DNA of 64,000 bases, from contig JAAONU010000006.1 of NCBI GenBank assembly GCA_012932295.1, positions 17,748,904 through 17,812,903 of the forward strand. The letters are read 5' to 3'. Origin of the DNA: Cyclina sinensis. Lineage: Eukaryota; Mollusca; Bivalvia; Venerida; Veneridae. This document shows, piece by piece, positions 48,801 through 60,715 of the stretch; the stretch's first letter is position 1; each line of letters starts with the position of its first letter. The notes below the pieces were generated by a model. That model had not been told where the DNA came from. It made no database searches and worked only from the letters and a program-made list of their open reading frames with translations. A program made the translations under genes and the position numbers.

Positions 48801-51800
48801 TATGTACAGAAAAAATCTTACATACAGGATATACATGCTCTTGTTTATGAGCACTTATGCATAGTGGGGGGCATCCGTGTCCTATGGACACAGTTCTAGT
48901 TTTTTCAAAGGGTATACGAAGGTAGAAATTCACGTGTGATTATTTTCATACTATGAATTTGCGGCACAACACATGTGGCATTACCTTTCTTATTCAAATT
49001 TGATTTATAGTTGTCGGCAATCCAAGGGAATCATTTTTTGGACAAAATCTTTAATTTCTTTCTTACAGGTGTGTAGCTCTGGAGTATCAGGTTCACCATC
49101 GATCGGGAGGCGTGATTTACAGAAAAGGGAGGATCTTGTAGCATGCTCTAGATGCTGTGATATACCAAGGAAAAATGGAATCGACTGTAATTCAAGACTT
49201 TGTGGAATAAAATATAGTAAGTAAAATAGTGCGACCACGACGCCATTCTATTTTTTCGATTTTAAGGCCAGTGTACTCCAGTACCAACTTCAAAACCATT
49301 ACACGATTGACAGCGACCGACTTCAAGCTATGTTCTCTACCAATCAGCACCTTGCTTACGAGATTTTAAAGCCAAGTTAGCTGTCTATATTAAGTCCGCG
49401 AATGCATGGAATTTATTGTTTTCAATATTTTTCATCTTAGTCAAGTTTACACGGGTAAATTTTGAAATACTAGTTGGAGAAACAAAAACAATATGAATCT
49501 TTAACTGTTTGAAATGAAAACTTTATTGTATTTCTTTCAGTAGCAATAATAAAAAAGATAAAAATTCCGAAAAAAATATTTTGTGTGTCTTGAAACTTAA
49601 AAACCTCTAATATAAGGATTGTTTATTTACAAATGCAGTCAAGTTTCTGTTGTTTCAGTAAACACAAATTCTACACGCTGTTTTTTGTGTGACAACGCCG
49701 CAAGCGACGCTGAGCAGGGTAATGTAGACAAACCGGAAGATTGCCTGTCCGAGACCACGTGTCAGCCGAACGAGGTGTGTCTTTTTCATTGGTAATTAGA
49801 ATTGATAACAGTTCCTACTTATTACTGACCTTCAAACAACCTTGAAGGATCTGCTGTATATCTACTACGCTACCTGTTTCTTCTTCTATCCCAGAATACT
49901 TTATTTTGTTTTCATTTTAAGTTCAGTCCTGCATTTCTTCTTTGGTTCTTTTTTTTTCGTCTCTCGATTTCCTCGGGATAGTAGCGGCAGAACCAGCTCA
50001 TTAAACGCCGAATAAGTTTGAATTGGTTTGAATTCAGTTCCATTAATTGGTATTTTAACTGAAGGACATGGGTTCAAACCCCACTCAACTCAAATTTTTT
50101 CTCTAGTTTTTTGCAGTTTTTACATTGTTTTGGATTTACAATATAACATTTTTAGAATTAAAATTCAATTTCCTTTCGTTTAAAATATTTTTCAATTCTT
50201 ACAAAGCTTTTCAAAATGGTAAGTTGATGAAAATTGGGTATCTGGTATTTCAGTTATTAATATCTCAGACTAGACGATAAAATTTTTTGATATTTTGCAT
50301 GTTTGTTCAGAATAGTGCATGTATAAAAATAATTGCAGCTAATCTGAATCCCCGAAGATTTATAATGATAACATACTCTCATAATGAAGTGTTTGGAGTA
50401 AATTCGTGCCATGTTTATAATCATATTCCGTTTCTACTCACTCTCGGCTTTTGTTTGCTTTTTGTGATCAGGCAGTAGGTCCTCATAATGTGAATGATTA
50501 CATACAAATTAACAGATTTTTATGGTCAGCCTTAGAAAAATGATTGTGTTTCTCTATAACTTATAAGCCAATTAAGTCGGGCGAGGTTTGAACTGAAAAT
50601 TAGTCATTTCTTGAAACTCCCATGGTAAAAGTGTCATATATACTCTAAATTTAATTCTAGGATAGTATATTTCTTGAAATAACTTAATTTAATGAAGTCT
50701 GACAAAATGTTTATTAGTATTGTAATACCTTGATTAAGGATGATTTTCTTCTGTGATTTCTTTTTTATCAATATCACAAACACTAAGCATGATTCGTAGA
50801 TTAAAGCTGCGAAACTAAGGCTGTCATCATGTTTTAAGTTCGGGTCGTACTTGAACAGCATAGTTTTAAGAAAATTTATGACAAATGTTGTAAATTTATG
50901 TTATTTCTCATAATCTTTCCAGGCGTGTGGGGCAGAAAGACTAGATTTTAGTGGAGTGGATAGTCACAGATATACCTGTTTACCGAAACGTGTAAGTGAA
51001 TGTCGGTTTCTCCTTAAAACACAGTCAAAATATTAAAATAAAACAGCGTGTAACAATAAAACAAAATATCATATACACGACCTTATTCAAAAAAAAATTG
51101 TCTTCAGCTAACTAATTGATGGATTCATTCATTAGGAACTTACAGTTTGATGGCGTTAGAAGTTAAAGCCATTTTTTCTCTGATCATTTTAAAATTCATG
51201 GGACGAATTTCAATATATTAAAGAGCCTTTAATTCGCTTACCATGAAAATAATAACAGCCAAATGAATGATGTGTTGTATTATTACAGATTTGTTCATTA
51301 TTGACACACGAAGCCCTAGACAGAAAAGATGAATGCATGACGAACCCTGATCCTAGAATATGTGGAAATACTGGCTCTGGCAAAAGGGCCGCCACTTATT
51401 TATGTACCGCTTGTTGTGGGGATGGGCTTTGTAACAGTGGTTCTTGTGAACAGATTATAGGTAAAACTGCTACAAAAATTAGAACGAAAATATATTCACA
51501 ATATTCAAATAATGATTTGTTCGAGTAATTTCACCTATAGAGATGAATAATTGTTCTTTCGGTGGTTGGTGACAAAACATTTTAATTTGTATTTTGCCTA
51601 TTACGCAATTCTTTGAAATTCTGACCCACAGAAAATTATGGTTATGCATGGTCAATATCTCCCATACTACAACAAGTACAACAAAATGTTCCTGTTGATT
51701 ATCTTTCTGTCGTTTGTGATGGACTGCTGGCTTTTCATCATCGTAATCACTGAAAATATAAGACTGGTAAAATTCAGACAATTCCAGCTACAACTTTAGC

Positions 51801-52643
51801 AGAAAACGTATTTTTGTTTCTACAACTAATTTGAAGTTTATCATTAATTCTGCTGAAAGTATTAAGCACTCCTTCATGAAAACAGCATCTGAATAAACGC
51901 CTGTCTCCAAAAAAAGGCTTGTTTGCAAAAAGTTGATTCGATCTTCATCTATCAGTCTTTTCTTACTTACTTTTTCAGACCGACTTTACAATTTGTGGAA
52001 AGGAGGAATTTTAGATTTTAATACTTTAAAGAAAAAGGCATCAACAAGTGTTGCACCACCCCAAACGCCTGCACCAACAACCACCATACCAACAACCCCC
52101 GCACCAACAACGCCCGCACCAACAACACCCGCACCAACAACACCCGCACCAACAACACCCGCACCAACAACACCCATACCAACAACCCCCGCACCAACAA
52201 CGCCCGCACCAACAACGCCCGCACCAACAACCCCCGCACCAACAACCCCCGCACCAACAACGCCCGCACCAACAACACCCGCACCAACAACCCCCGCACC
52301 AACAACGCCTGCACCGACAACACCCGCACCAACAACGCCTGCACGAACAACGCCCATACTAACAACTCCCGCACCAACAACGCCCATTCCAACAACCCCC
52401 GCACCAACAACGCCGTCAACGACGCCACAGGCGCCGACAAAACCACCAGCAACAACTACTACAACAGTGCCACAGCAACCAACGCAGGTACCAACTAATT
52501 CAACAACAGCGGCACAGCCACCAACACCTGCAGTTGCAGCGGTAGTAGCTACCCAAGCAGGTTCATCAGTCGCTCCTAGTACACCACAAACCCGTACTCC
52601 TTCTACAATGAGTACCATTAACACAACTACTATAATTGGATGA
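45863..52643 (+). CDS. Secreted two-LU-domain protein with Pro/Thr mucin-like tail, gene 2
   Basis: Eight exons with matching phases: 45863-45907, 47245-47345, 47899-47970, 49069-49216, 49659-49774, 50923-50991, 51289-51460 and 51979-52643. With a start codon split by the upstream intron (A|TG) the product is 462 residues. It has a signal-peptide-like start (MQTCFLCFIVTGFQA) and then LU domain A (LTCKSC ... GGC ... CSRCC ... DCN, 12 cysteines). LU domain B follows (RCFLC ... TACCGDGLCN ... SC). The linker DRLYNLWKGGILDF leads into about 23 pentapeptides, mostly APTTP, and a Thr/Ser/Ala/Gln-rich end (VPTNSTTAAQPPTP ... MSTINTTTIIG). The tail should be heavily O-glycosylated. No hydrophobic C-terminus is present, so a GPI anchor is unlikely and the protein is probably released. 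Function unknown; a mucus, matrix or defence role is only a guess. Confidence 0.82.
48147..48899 (+). mobile_element. Helitron-like tandem-repeat element in intron 3 of gene 2
   Basis: Same element at the same intron position as 12537-13288: ATGCCCCCAC start, GTCCGTCCGT run, three monomers of about 167 bp, GTGTCC-TAT-GGACAC hairpin and CTAG|TTTTT end. Shared position means it was inserted before the locus was copied. Confidence 0.8.
52071..52413 (+). repeat. Clean 15-bp Pro/Thr array inside the gene 2 last exon
   Basis: About 23 units of GCACCAACAACNCCY in one frame give Ala-Pro-Thr-Thr-Pro, with Ile-Pro, Ala-Arg and Ile-Leu variants. No 13-bp units are present, unlike the array of gene 1. 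Confidence 0.95.
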
Positions 52644-53560
52644 AACACAAATTTAATCTAAATTATCATTTAACTTGACATGTTCGTGTTTCACGTTTTG
52701 TTTGTTATAAAGATATGTGAACATTTTTACGAAAGGACTTGATATATTTTTCATTCCTAGTTCTTGAATAAATAGTGTTGGTTTGAATACGTACATGCAA
52801 TACAAAAATAGGGTCAAGTTTGTAAGAAATATTTTATTTGAGGGTTAGAGGGTATTGAGACGGCTTGGACTTTAAAAGTAGTGTTCGTTTTCATAAAAAT
52901 CATAGAAACGAACTGGGTTCGTTATTGGTCATATATAAAGTTTTATGGAATTGATCGCAGGCGTAGCGGAGGATCTCGATAAGTTCTATAAGATTGTGAT
53001 AATGACGTTTATAGATTTTAATTCAAATTAGAGTACATGCCACTATACAATATTCTACAATATACATGTAACGATTAGAACCCATGAACATAAGTCATTG
53101 AGACGTTAAGTGATTTGAAGTCAACAGCTTGAACAATGGAGGCGAGTCACGTGATAGTGTAAAAGGTATACATATGATCAAAATGTATTACCAGTGTCAT
53201 ATTAGCCATCAAATATATGAAAAATAGTAAATAATGAACATCTCATAAAATAACATATGTAGTCATTACAGACAACATAGGCATGACTTCTATTATTGGT
53301 TATATATGATAGAAGGAGATGAAGAAATTATTAATGCAAAAAATCTAACAAGTTTCATGAACAGTAAATAAGTAAAACAAATACACAAAATCACTGTACA
53401 ACAATGTACAACAAGATGGCAGATATTCTAACAACATTACGATGAATGATGATAACATTATCCATTTTTCATAAATATATCTGTAGCAACTTTCTATAGC
53501 AAATTAGGAAGAGACAATCATGTATTCCTGTGGCGTTCAAATGCTTTGTATATAAAAACT
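52644..53560. other. 3' flank of gene 2
   Basis: Matches 22910-23820. No gene is seen. Confidence 0.6.
52767..52772 (+). promoter_or_regulatory. Candidate polyadenylation signal of gene 2
   Basis: AATAAA lies about 125 bases after the stop codon. The matching place in gene 1 reads GAGTAAAT, so the hexamer is not conserved there. Confidence 0.35.
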
Positions 53561-53564
53561 AGAA

Positions 53565-53985
53565 TGCCCATGGGCAGCATGTCCAGCCCGCCAATGGAAA
53601 GCCGCCTGGTGAAATGGAAACTGTAGGAAGATGATGGTGGAAGGACAAGGCAGGCCTATATGATGTCTTTTTCAGGAAGCATAACAAATGAAGCACAGTA
53701 TTTTCAAATTTTTCCTACATGGAGAAGTAAAGGCCCAGACAAGGTCTGTCAACATTCTGGACCTTTGAGCTGTCACTGTGACCTTGACCTCTGATCTAGG
53801 AATCTGGATCTTGCACGCAACACACCATCTCATCAGGGTGAACAAATGTGCCAAGGTATTTTAAAATCCCTCCATGCACAGAGAAGTTATGGCCCGGACA
53901 AGGTTATCTGGACGCACTTCCGCACCTACATACACCGAACTGTGGTACCAAATGTGACGACTGTGTCGAGCTCCCCGTAAGCGAG
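53565..53985. repeat. Dispersed repeat, second copy
   Basis: Counterpart of 23840-24260: GAATGCCCATGGGCAGCATG, CTGTGACCTTGACCTCTG and GTTATGGCCCGGACAAGG. The segmental duplication ends at its right edge. Confidence 0.6.
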
Positions 53986-55490
53986 CTCAACAAAAACCAA
54001 ATTTCTAATTTCGTAAAAATCTGTTTTACAAAATTCGGGGGCTGCCAATTGAAGCTTTTAATGTATTGTTTGCGTAAGTCGGCAAAAGAGTCTACATTCT
54101 AAAACAAAATGATACTCGTCATCTAATATCTGGCAAGTCGTTGAAAGGTATACTATTTGGTTAATGCCACCTCCAAGGTATATGACATAAAATGTTAATC
54201 AGTTAATGTGCAGGCACGGATCCAGAGATTTGAAAGGGGGCTGAAAGGGGGCAGGGTGTTGGACCCCCCCCCCTCCCACTGGTGGGGGTACGGGGGACCT
54301 CCCCAGAAAAAGAAGGTTTTAAGTTCGAAATGGTGCAATCTGGAGGCATCTGACACTAAATATCATATGTTTAATCCATTTACAAAATTGTGATAATGGT
54401 CCAAGTTTTGTACTTTACCATATTGATATTTTAGTTTTGGGTTTATACCAAGGTTCATGTTTCTGTATTTTTATGGAAAAAGTGAGAAATAAGTTTCATC
54501 ATTTACTATATAACACAAAAGGAGATTTCAACAACTCATTTTAACTAAAAGAAATGCAAGACCGAAGACATTAATTTACTAACATGTAAACCACTGTGAA
54601 CTATTCCTATAAAACATAATAATTCAGCCCAGTCTGATAATTGTATACACAAGGTTTCAATTTAAAATAGGTCTCAGTGAGGGACATTGCTGATTACAAA
54701 TTATCTTTCTTACTCAGATAACATCAATGGTAGACCAAATAGCACAATGGTCCTTTCGGTTGGAATCCTCTGACTTTATCCTTGTTTCTAATTGTGATGG
54801 TCTTGACTTTCTGTTGTGAAAATTGTCACTTATATATGAAATAAAAAGTGAGGATTATCAAAAAAAACAAAGATAATGGTGTTAACAAAACATGCTGCTA
54901 AACTTAATGTGTAACCTGACTACCACTGTTGCAAATAATTAGGATTAATTATCACCTTACCAAATGAGAAAAGAGCGATAAAAGCAGAGGAATCCAAATG
55001 GAAGGACAAATGTAATAGCAGAGAGTATTCAGGGTAGATAATCCACTAAAGTCCCCAATTATCATTTTACTGTTTGTCTTTATCACAATCCATGATATCC
55101 TGTAGCTTCATTCTTCTTGGGTGAAGCATGGCAAATTTGTCCACGACTTTTTTATGCTAATTTCACATGTCAAAAATATTGACATTTCCATTTTTAATCC
55201 GAGTCATAAAACGCTTCACTTCAGCAATGTATAGATATAGACCTCAATACCTTCAAGCATCTGAATAACTCAGATCAAATTTATCTAGAATCGGATGTAG
55301 GTGTTCATTAGCGGCGCATCCGTTAAGCAATAAACAGCTGTCAGTTAGCCATAAAGGCTACCAAATACAGGAAAATTATACATGAAGAAAAAAAATTAGA
55401 AGTAATGTAAGAGATAAATGCAAAAGATAGAATCCTATAGAAATATTATGTATCCTTACTGAATAACTTCCTTGACAAGTCAGTTTCAAT
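53986..55490. other. Noncoding spacer with a small C/G-rich repeat
   Basis: A dispersed repeat near 54210-54330 has CACGGATCCAGAG and long C runs (GGACCCCCCCCCCTCCC). No gene is seen in the remaining AT-rich sequence. Confidence 0.5.
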
Positions 55491-55529
55491 TAAGCCTGCG
55501 CCGCGTTTTTTGTTATTTGTTAAATATCA

Positions 55530-55715
55530 ATTTTTTACGTAATTCATTGCAAGCGTAGTGTCGCTTTGAGTATTCATTATTGGATTTATATTATCAATTT
55601 TTAATGAATCTATTTCAAGCGTAGCGCCACGACATGCATTCGTTATTGTATAATTGCAAACGTAGCGCCGCGATAAGTATTTTTAGTGGATATATATCAA
55701 TTTTAATGGAATTTA
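55530..55715. repeat. Degenerate tandem repeat with GCAAGCGTAGCGCCGCGATAA
   Basis: Phrases such as TTGCAAGCGTAGTGTCGC, TTCAAGCGTAGCGCCACGA and TTGCAAACGTAGCGCCGCGA occur three times at about 65-75 base spacing. A further unit follows the fold-back elements at 57540, so those elements were inserted into this array. Confidence 0.7.
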
Positions 55716-57538
55716 TTACGGAATACCGTTAGGGCCATCGTGATTAGACGTTATAATCCAGAGGCACGGTATGTAATCGTTCCGGGTTGATTTGGACTAA
55801 TTTCCCGTTCCCGAACTGATTCGGATTTCAAGCACCGGATTGATTGAATGACAGCGATCCAAACAGGCGAGTCGAATTTCTGATGCTCTATAAAAAATAG
55901 CTTTTAATTTATTTTCACTTTATTATTCATAATATAACTGGTACCAAGGAACATTAAGATGTTTAGTAAGTATGTAAGCACAAACGTCCTTATATTTTCC
56001 TGCTTGCTTTAAAAGATTTAAGTGATTTTTTCAAGAAAAACAACATGTAAACTTAATTTTATTAGTTTTTACTCATTCTTAAAGCAGAAAAAGATAGAAG
56101 AAAATGTGTAACTGAGGTCAGAAAGACCCATTTTGACAAGGAAAGTTAATATAAATAAAAATTAATGCTTAAAACCATTCTTTTATAAAAGAAATTGTCA
56201 AAAATGCAATTGTCTGGATAGAAACGGGCTGCCTTTGGATCCGGTGCTCCAGATTTTCACATGGAAGTAATAAAAAGACGAACTACAAATTCATTACTGG
56301 ATAGAATATTTTAACAAAAACATTAATGTGCAGCGGAATGTATCTATTTATTTCTTAAACCAAAATATATTGAAAAAAATATTATTAGGACGATTTATTT
56401 ACATTTTTGTGCGTGTTTATGAAATTTTAATCAACGTGTGTAATTTGTTTTTCAATTTTAACAATTAAAAGACCGCATATCAACCTTATAAAGTTGAATA
56501 TATATTTCTTTAGTTATATCATGTTCCGTGCAACTAAGATACTGAAAGACGTACAGCTATAAACGATTTTATTTTGTTTTTTTTTTCTATGCCTTCCCAA
56601 AGCAACAATCCATTTTAGATGAATCAATCCGGTGCTTGAAATCCGAATCAGTTCGAGAACAGGAAATTAGTCCAAATCAACCCGGAACGATTACATACCG
56701 TGAGAGGGCGACAATGCGATAGTGCGATTATGCGATGGCGACAGTGCGATGGCCCTAACGGTATTCTACGGAATACCGTTAGGGCCATCGTGGTTATACG
56801 TTATAATCCAGAGGGCGACAATTCGATAGTGCGATGATGCGATAGCCACAGTGCAAAATGCGATGGCGACAATGCGATAATGCGATGACGACAATAAGAT
56901 AATGCAATGGCGATAACGCAATAGTGCGATGGCGACAATGCGATAGTCATAACGTACTGTCGCCATCGCATCATCGCATTGTCGCCATCGCACTATCGCA
57001 TTGTAGCCATCGCATTATCGCACTGTCGCCGTCGCATTATCGCACTATCGCATTGTCGCCCTCTGGATTATAACGTCTAACCACGATGGCCCTAACGGTA
57101 TTCCGTAAAGCCATCCATTTTATGTTTCTGCAATTGTTTTTGTTTCTTAAAAATCGCTTATGTACATACAAAAAAAACGATGTGCGCATGTGTACCGGAA
57201 GGCGGTAGTCGAAAATGCGTAAGTGCGATTGCGACAGTGCGATAATGCGATAACGCGACAATGCGATAGTGCGATGGCGACAATGCGATAGTCATATCGT
57301 ACTGTCGCCATCGCATCATCGCATTGTCGCCATCGCACTATCGCATTGTCGCCATCGCACAGTCGCGTTTTCGCATTATCGTACTGCCGTCATCACATTA
57401 TCGCACTGTCGCCATCGCATTATCGCACTGTCGCCATCGCATTATCGCACTGTCGCCATCGCATTATCGCACTATCGCACTGTCGCCCTCTGGATTATAA
57501 CGTCTAATCACGATGGCTCTAACGGTATTCCGTAATAT
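55716..57538. mobile_element. Nested fold-back (long inverted repeat) elements
   Basis: The terminus TTACGGAATACCGTTAGGGC, continuing CATCG and then TTATAATCCAGAG, appears at 55716, and in inverse or direct form at about 56745-56815, 57060-57110 and 57488-57538. The outer part 55716-56766 has long inverted arms: CGTTCCGGGTTGATTTGGAC and GATTTCAAGCACCGG on the left are inverted at 56613-56700. Two inner fold-backs, 56766-57109 and about 57205-57538, are built from GCGATARTGCGATGGCGACA-type words on one arm and their complement on the other, meeting at GATAGTCAT(A)ACGTACTGTC. No transposase is present. TTA/TAA edges could be a 3-bp target duplication. Confidence 0.75.
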
Positions 57539-57596
57539 ATTGCAAACGGACGTAGCACTGTGATAAGTTTTTGGTTACTGGTTGATTATCATTTTT

Positions 57597-59004
57597 ATGC
57601 TCCCCGAAGGGAGAGCATATAGTCGCCGCTTTGTCCGTCATGTATGTCCGTCCGTCCGTCCGTCCGCATTTTCTTGTCCGGGACATAACTCTGAAACTAC
57701 AAGAAGTATCAACAAGAAACTTTGTAGGTAGATAGATCTTATTCAGTAGAAGTGCAGTGCATAAGAACCATAACTCTGCATTGCCTAATTTTTGAATTAT
57801 TGCCCTTTGTTCATTTTAACAATTTGAACATTGTCCGGGACATAACCCTTAAACTACAAGAGGTATCAACAAGAAACTTTGTAGGTAGATTGTCCGTCCC
57901 TATGTCCGTTCGTATGTCTGTATGTCCGTCCGTCCATCCGCATTTTCTTGTTCGGGGCATAACTCTGAAACTACAGGAGTATGTCCGTCCGTCCGCATTT
58001 TCTTGTCCGGGACATAACTCTGAAACTACAAGAAGTATTAACAAGAAACTTTGTAGGTAGATAGATCTTATTCAGTAGAAGTGCAGTGCATAAGAACTAT
58101 TACTCTGCATTGCCCAATTTTTGAGTTATTTCCCTTTGTTCATTTTTACACTTTGAACATTGTCCGGGACATAACCCTTAAACTACAAAAGGTATCAACA
58201 AGAAACTTTGTAGGTAGATCGTCCGTCCCTATGTCCGTCATGTATGTCCGTCCGTCCGTCCATCCGCATTTTCTTGTCCGGGACATTACTCTGAAACTAC
58301 AAGAAGTATCAACAAGAAACGTTGTAGGTAGATAGATCTTATTCAGTAGAAGTGCAGTGCATAAGAACCATAACTCTGCATTGCCTAATTTTTGAGTTAT
58401 TGCCATTTGTTTAATTTTACACTTTGAACATTGTCCAGGACATAACTCTGAAACTACAAGAGGTATCAACAAGAAGTTTTGTAGGTAGATTGTCCGTCCC
58501 TATATCCGTCTGTATGTCTGTATGTCCGTCCGTCCATCCGCATTTTCTTGTCCGGGACATAATTCTGAAACTATAAGAAGTATCAACAAGAAACTTTGTA
58601 GGTAGATAGATCTTATTCAGTAGTGCAGTGCCTGAGAACCATAACTCTGCATTGCCTAATTTTTGATTTATTGACCTTTGTTCATATTTACACTTTGAAC
58701 TTTGTCCGGAACATAACTCTGAAACTACAAGAGGTATCAAAAACTTCTAGTTTACCCGTCACCAACCTACTTCAGTGACCATGACACTGTCTGGATAGGA
58801 CTGCCACTGTCTGAGTTGATAGAAAAATAAAGAATAGAATAGTTACTGTCTTATATTCTTCATTGCATATTTTAACAGTTTTAACCTTTTTCAGCAACTA
58901 CCGGTAACAATATCTTTATGCTGAATTTGGCAAAGACTTTATGGACACACTATTCTGTGTCAAAAACCTATTCGGGGAGCATCACCCGGTTCGACCGGCT
59001 CTTG
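57597..59004 (+). mobile_element. Helitron-like tandem-repeat element
   Basis: Starts TTTTT|ATGCTCCCCGAA with a hairpin (CTCCC-CGAA-GGGAG) and a GTCCGTCCGTCC run. It holds alternating monomers with TTCTTGTCCGGGACATAACT (about 57671, 57827, 57948, 58001, 58157, 58274, 58430, 58547 and 58702). It ends TTCGGGGAGCAT, a hairpin CCGG-TTCGA-CCGG, and GGCTCTTG|TTTA. No coding capacity. Same architecture as the elements at 12.5, 27.8, 48.1 and 63.1 kb, with its own matching pair of termini. Confidence 0.75.
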
Positions 59005-59509
59005 TTTACCAATATTTTCATTTTATTTACATGCATTTGCATTTGGGTTTATGGTTTGGGTCGGTGTTAGTTTCTATTGCAAGACATCTTTGGTTTTTAT
59101 CAATAAAGGGGTGAAAGTGAATGCAAAGTATTACATAGACATTGTTCTAAAACCATTTTTTAAACAAAGATGTCCCGCGCCTTTTTACTGGAAGAGAAAT
59201 GATATGGTGTTCCATTTTAGGACAGAAATTAACTTGTAACGATATATGGACACATCTGAACTCTAACATAATATTTGGAAATCTTTACTACACTAGCGTT
59301 TTCCTTTCTATAACCCCCTCAAACATATATGAACTCTGTCAGTGATATTTTCGACACATGCGACTATTGGTTATGATATAAGACTCTAATCTGAACTCTC
59401 CTGTATAACATTGGGAACAAAAACATTTATTTTGTTGTATTGAGAATATATGTAACAAGTAACAATACAAGTATTACATTACATTAAAATAAACATGAGA
59501 CTGCTTTAC
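59005..59509. other. Noncoding spacer
   Basis: AT-rich; the 62-codon open frame at 59051-59239 has no recognisable feature. Confidence 0.5.
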
Positions 59510-59514
59510 CACAA

Positions 59515-60000
59515 AAAACGTTTCCGGACATGACTTATTTGGAAGGCCTCTTGACATGACTTATTTGGAACATGCAACTCCTCTTGACATGACTTATTTG
59601 GAACATGCAACTCCTCTTGACATGACTTATTTGGAACGGCAGCATCTCTTGATGTGATTTTAGAACATACAGCGTCTCTTGATATGACTGATTTAGAACA
59701 AACAGCGTTTTTTGACGTGACATACTTGGAATGCATCTTGGCATGAATTATTTCGAACATACAACTCCTCTTGACTAACTTATTTGGAACAGACAGTGTC
59801 TCTTTACATGACTTATTTGGAATATACAACTCCTCTTGACATGATTTATTTGGAACAGACGACGTCTCTTAACATGACTCATTTCGATCAACCAAAGCCT
59901 TTTGACTTGACTAATTTGGTACATACAACGTCTCTAGATAAGCATGACTTATTCGACACATACAAAGCCCCTTGACGTGACTTATCTGCAACATACAATG
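59515..60000. repeat. 33-bp degenerate minisatellite
   Basis: Units of CTTGACATGACTTATTTGGA plus ACATACAACTCCT recur about 14 times with divergence. Because 33 is a multiple of three, minus-strand frames look like a repeated peptide (VPNKSCQEELH), but no gene structure supports coding. A related remnant is at 60295-60385. Confidence 0.9.
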
Positions 60001-60493
60001 CCTTTGTTATGTTATATGTCCTGATAAATATAAGAACGAGAATGTGTTCTAACTAAGTTTAATAATACAATATTTGTACAGAGATATAACTAGAACCTAG
60101 CATAATAGAGAACTGCATTACTTCCAACAGTCAGGTGGGTTATATACTTCAAGGGAGAGAACCCTCATACCTGAGTCAATCGTAACAACTCGGCCTTTTC
60201 CGACAACTTCGTATAAAGACTTATTGAAGTCGCCCGAGGTGTTCCGAATGATACCTGAGTATCAAATATCATACTACAAATAATGTAACAGGACATGTGA
60301 CAAGACTTATTTGGAATATACAACGTCTTTGGAAACATACAACGTCTCTGAACTCTATTATCTGGAACATACAACTTCTGTTAACATAAACTTCAAACCT
60401 TATCCAGCAAATATAAAGGCAGTTGGATTATGCTATGGAATTAATTCAACACTTAAAATGAAAGTAGAATGACAACAACATACGAGTCATGCT

Positions 60494-60715
60494 ATGTTCA
60501 TATTTTACATGTATGTTTTCGAAAAAAAAAAGATATATCATTGATTTAGCTATAAGCTTGTACATTAATTGCTAAGAAGTTATAATTTTATCGACTTTAT
60601 CTTTTATGTTTATATTTTACATGTATGTTTTCGAAAAAAAAAAAAGATATATCATTGATTTAGCTATAAGCTTGTACATTTATTGCTAAGAAGTTTTTTC
60701 GACTTTATCTATTAC
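60494..60715. repeat. Tandem duplication, about 112 bp unit, two copies
   Basis: Text beginning TTCATATTTTACATGTATGT and containing AAAGATATATCATTGATTTA is present twice in a row with small differences in the A-run length. Confidence 0.9.

Larger units (their letters stand above)
43750..53985. repeat. Segmental duplication, copy 2 (LU/mucin gene 2 locus)
   Basis: Counterpart of 8505-24255. The left part (43750-45862) matches the 5' flank of gene 1. It has about 190 extra bases near 45310-45495, and a 28-bp minisatellite at 45690-45830 where copy 1 has one unit. The right part ends near 53985 at GTGTCGAGCTCCCCG. It lies in the same orientation as copy 1, with about 19.5 kb of unrelated sequence between the two. 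Confidence 0.9.

Noticed and set aside
51986..52648. Minus-strand 220-codon frame opposite the gene 2 tail
   Set aside because: Antisense shadow of the clean APTTP array. The plus-strand frame has a matching upstream gene, phases and stop.
56766..57535. Open frames of Arg, Ile, Ser and His repeats in the GCGAT region
   Set aside because: They follow from simple repeat words on fold-back arms and appear on both strands.
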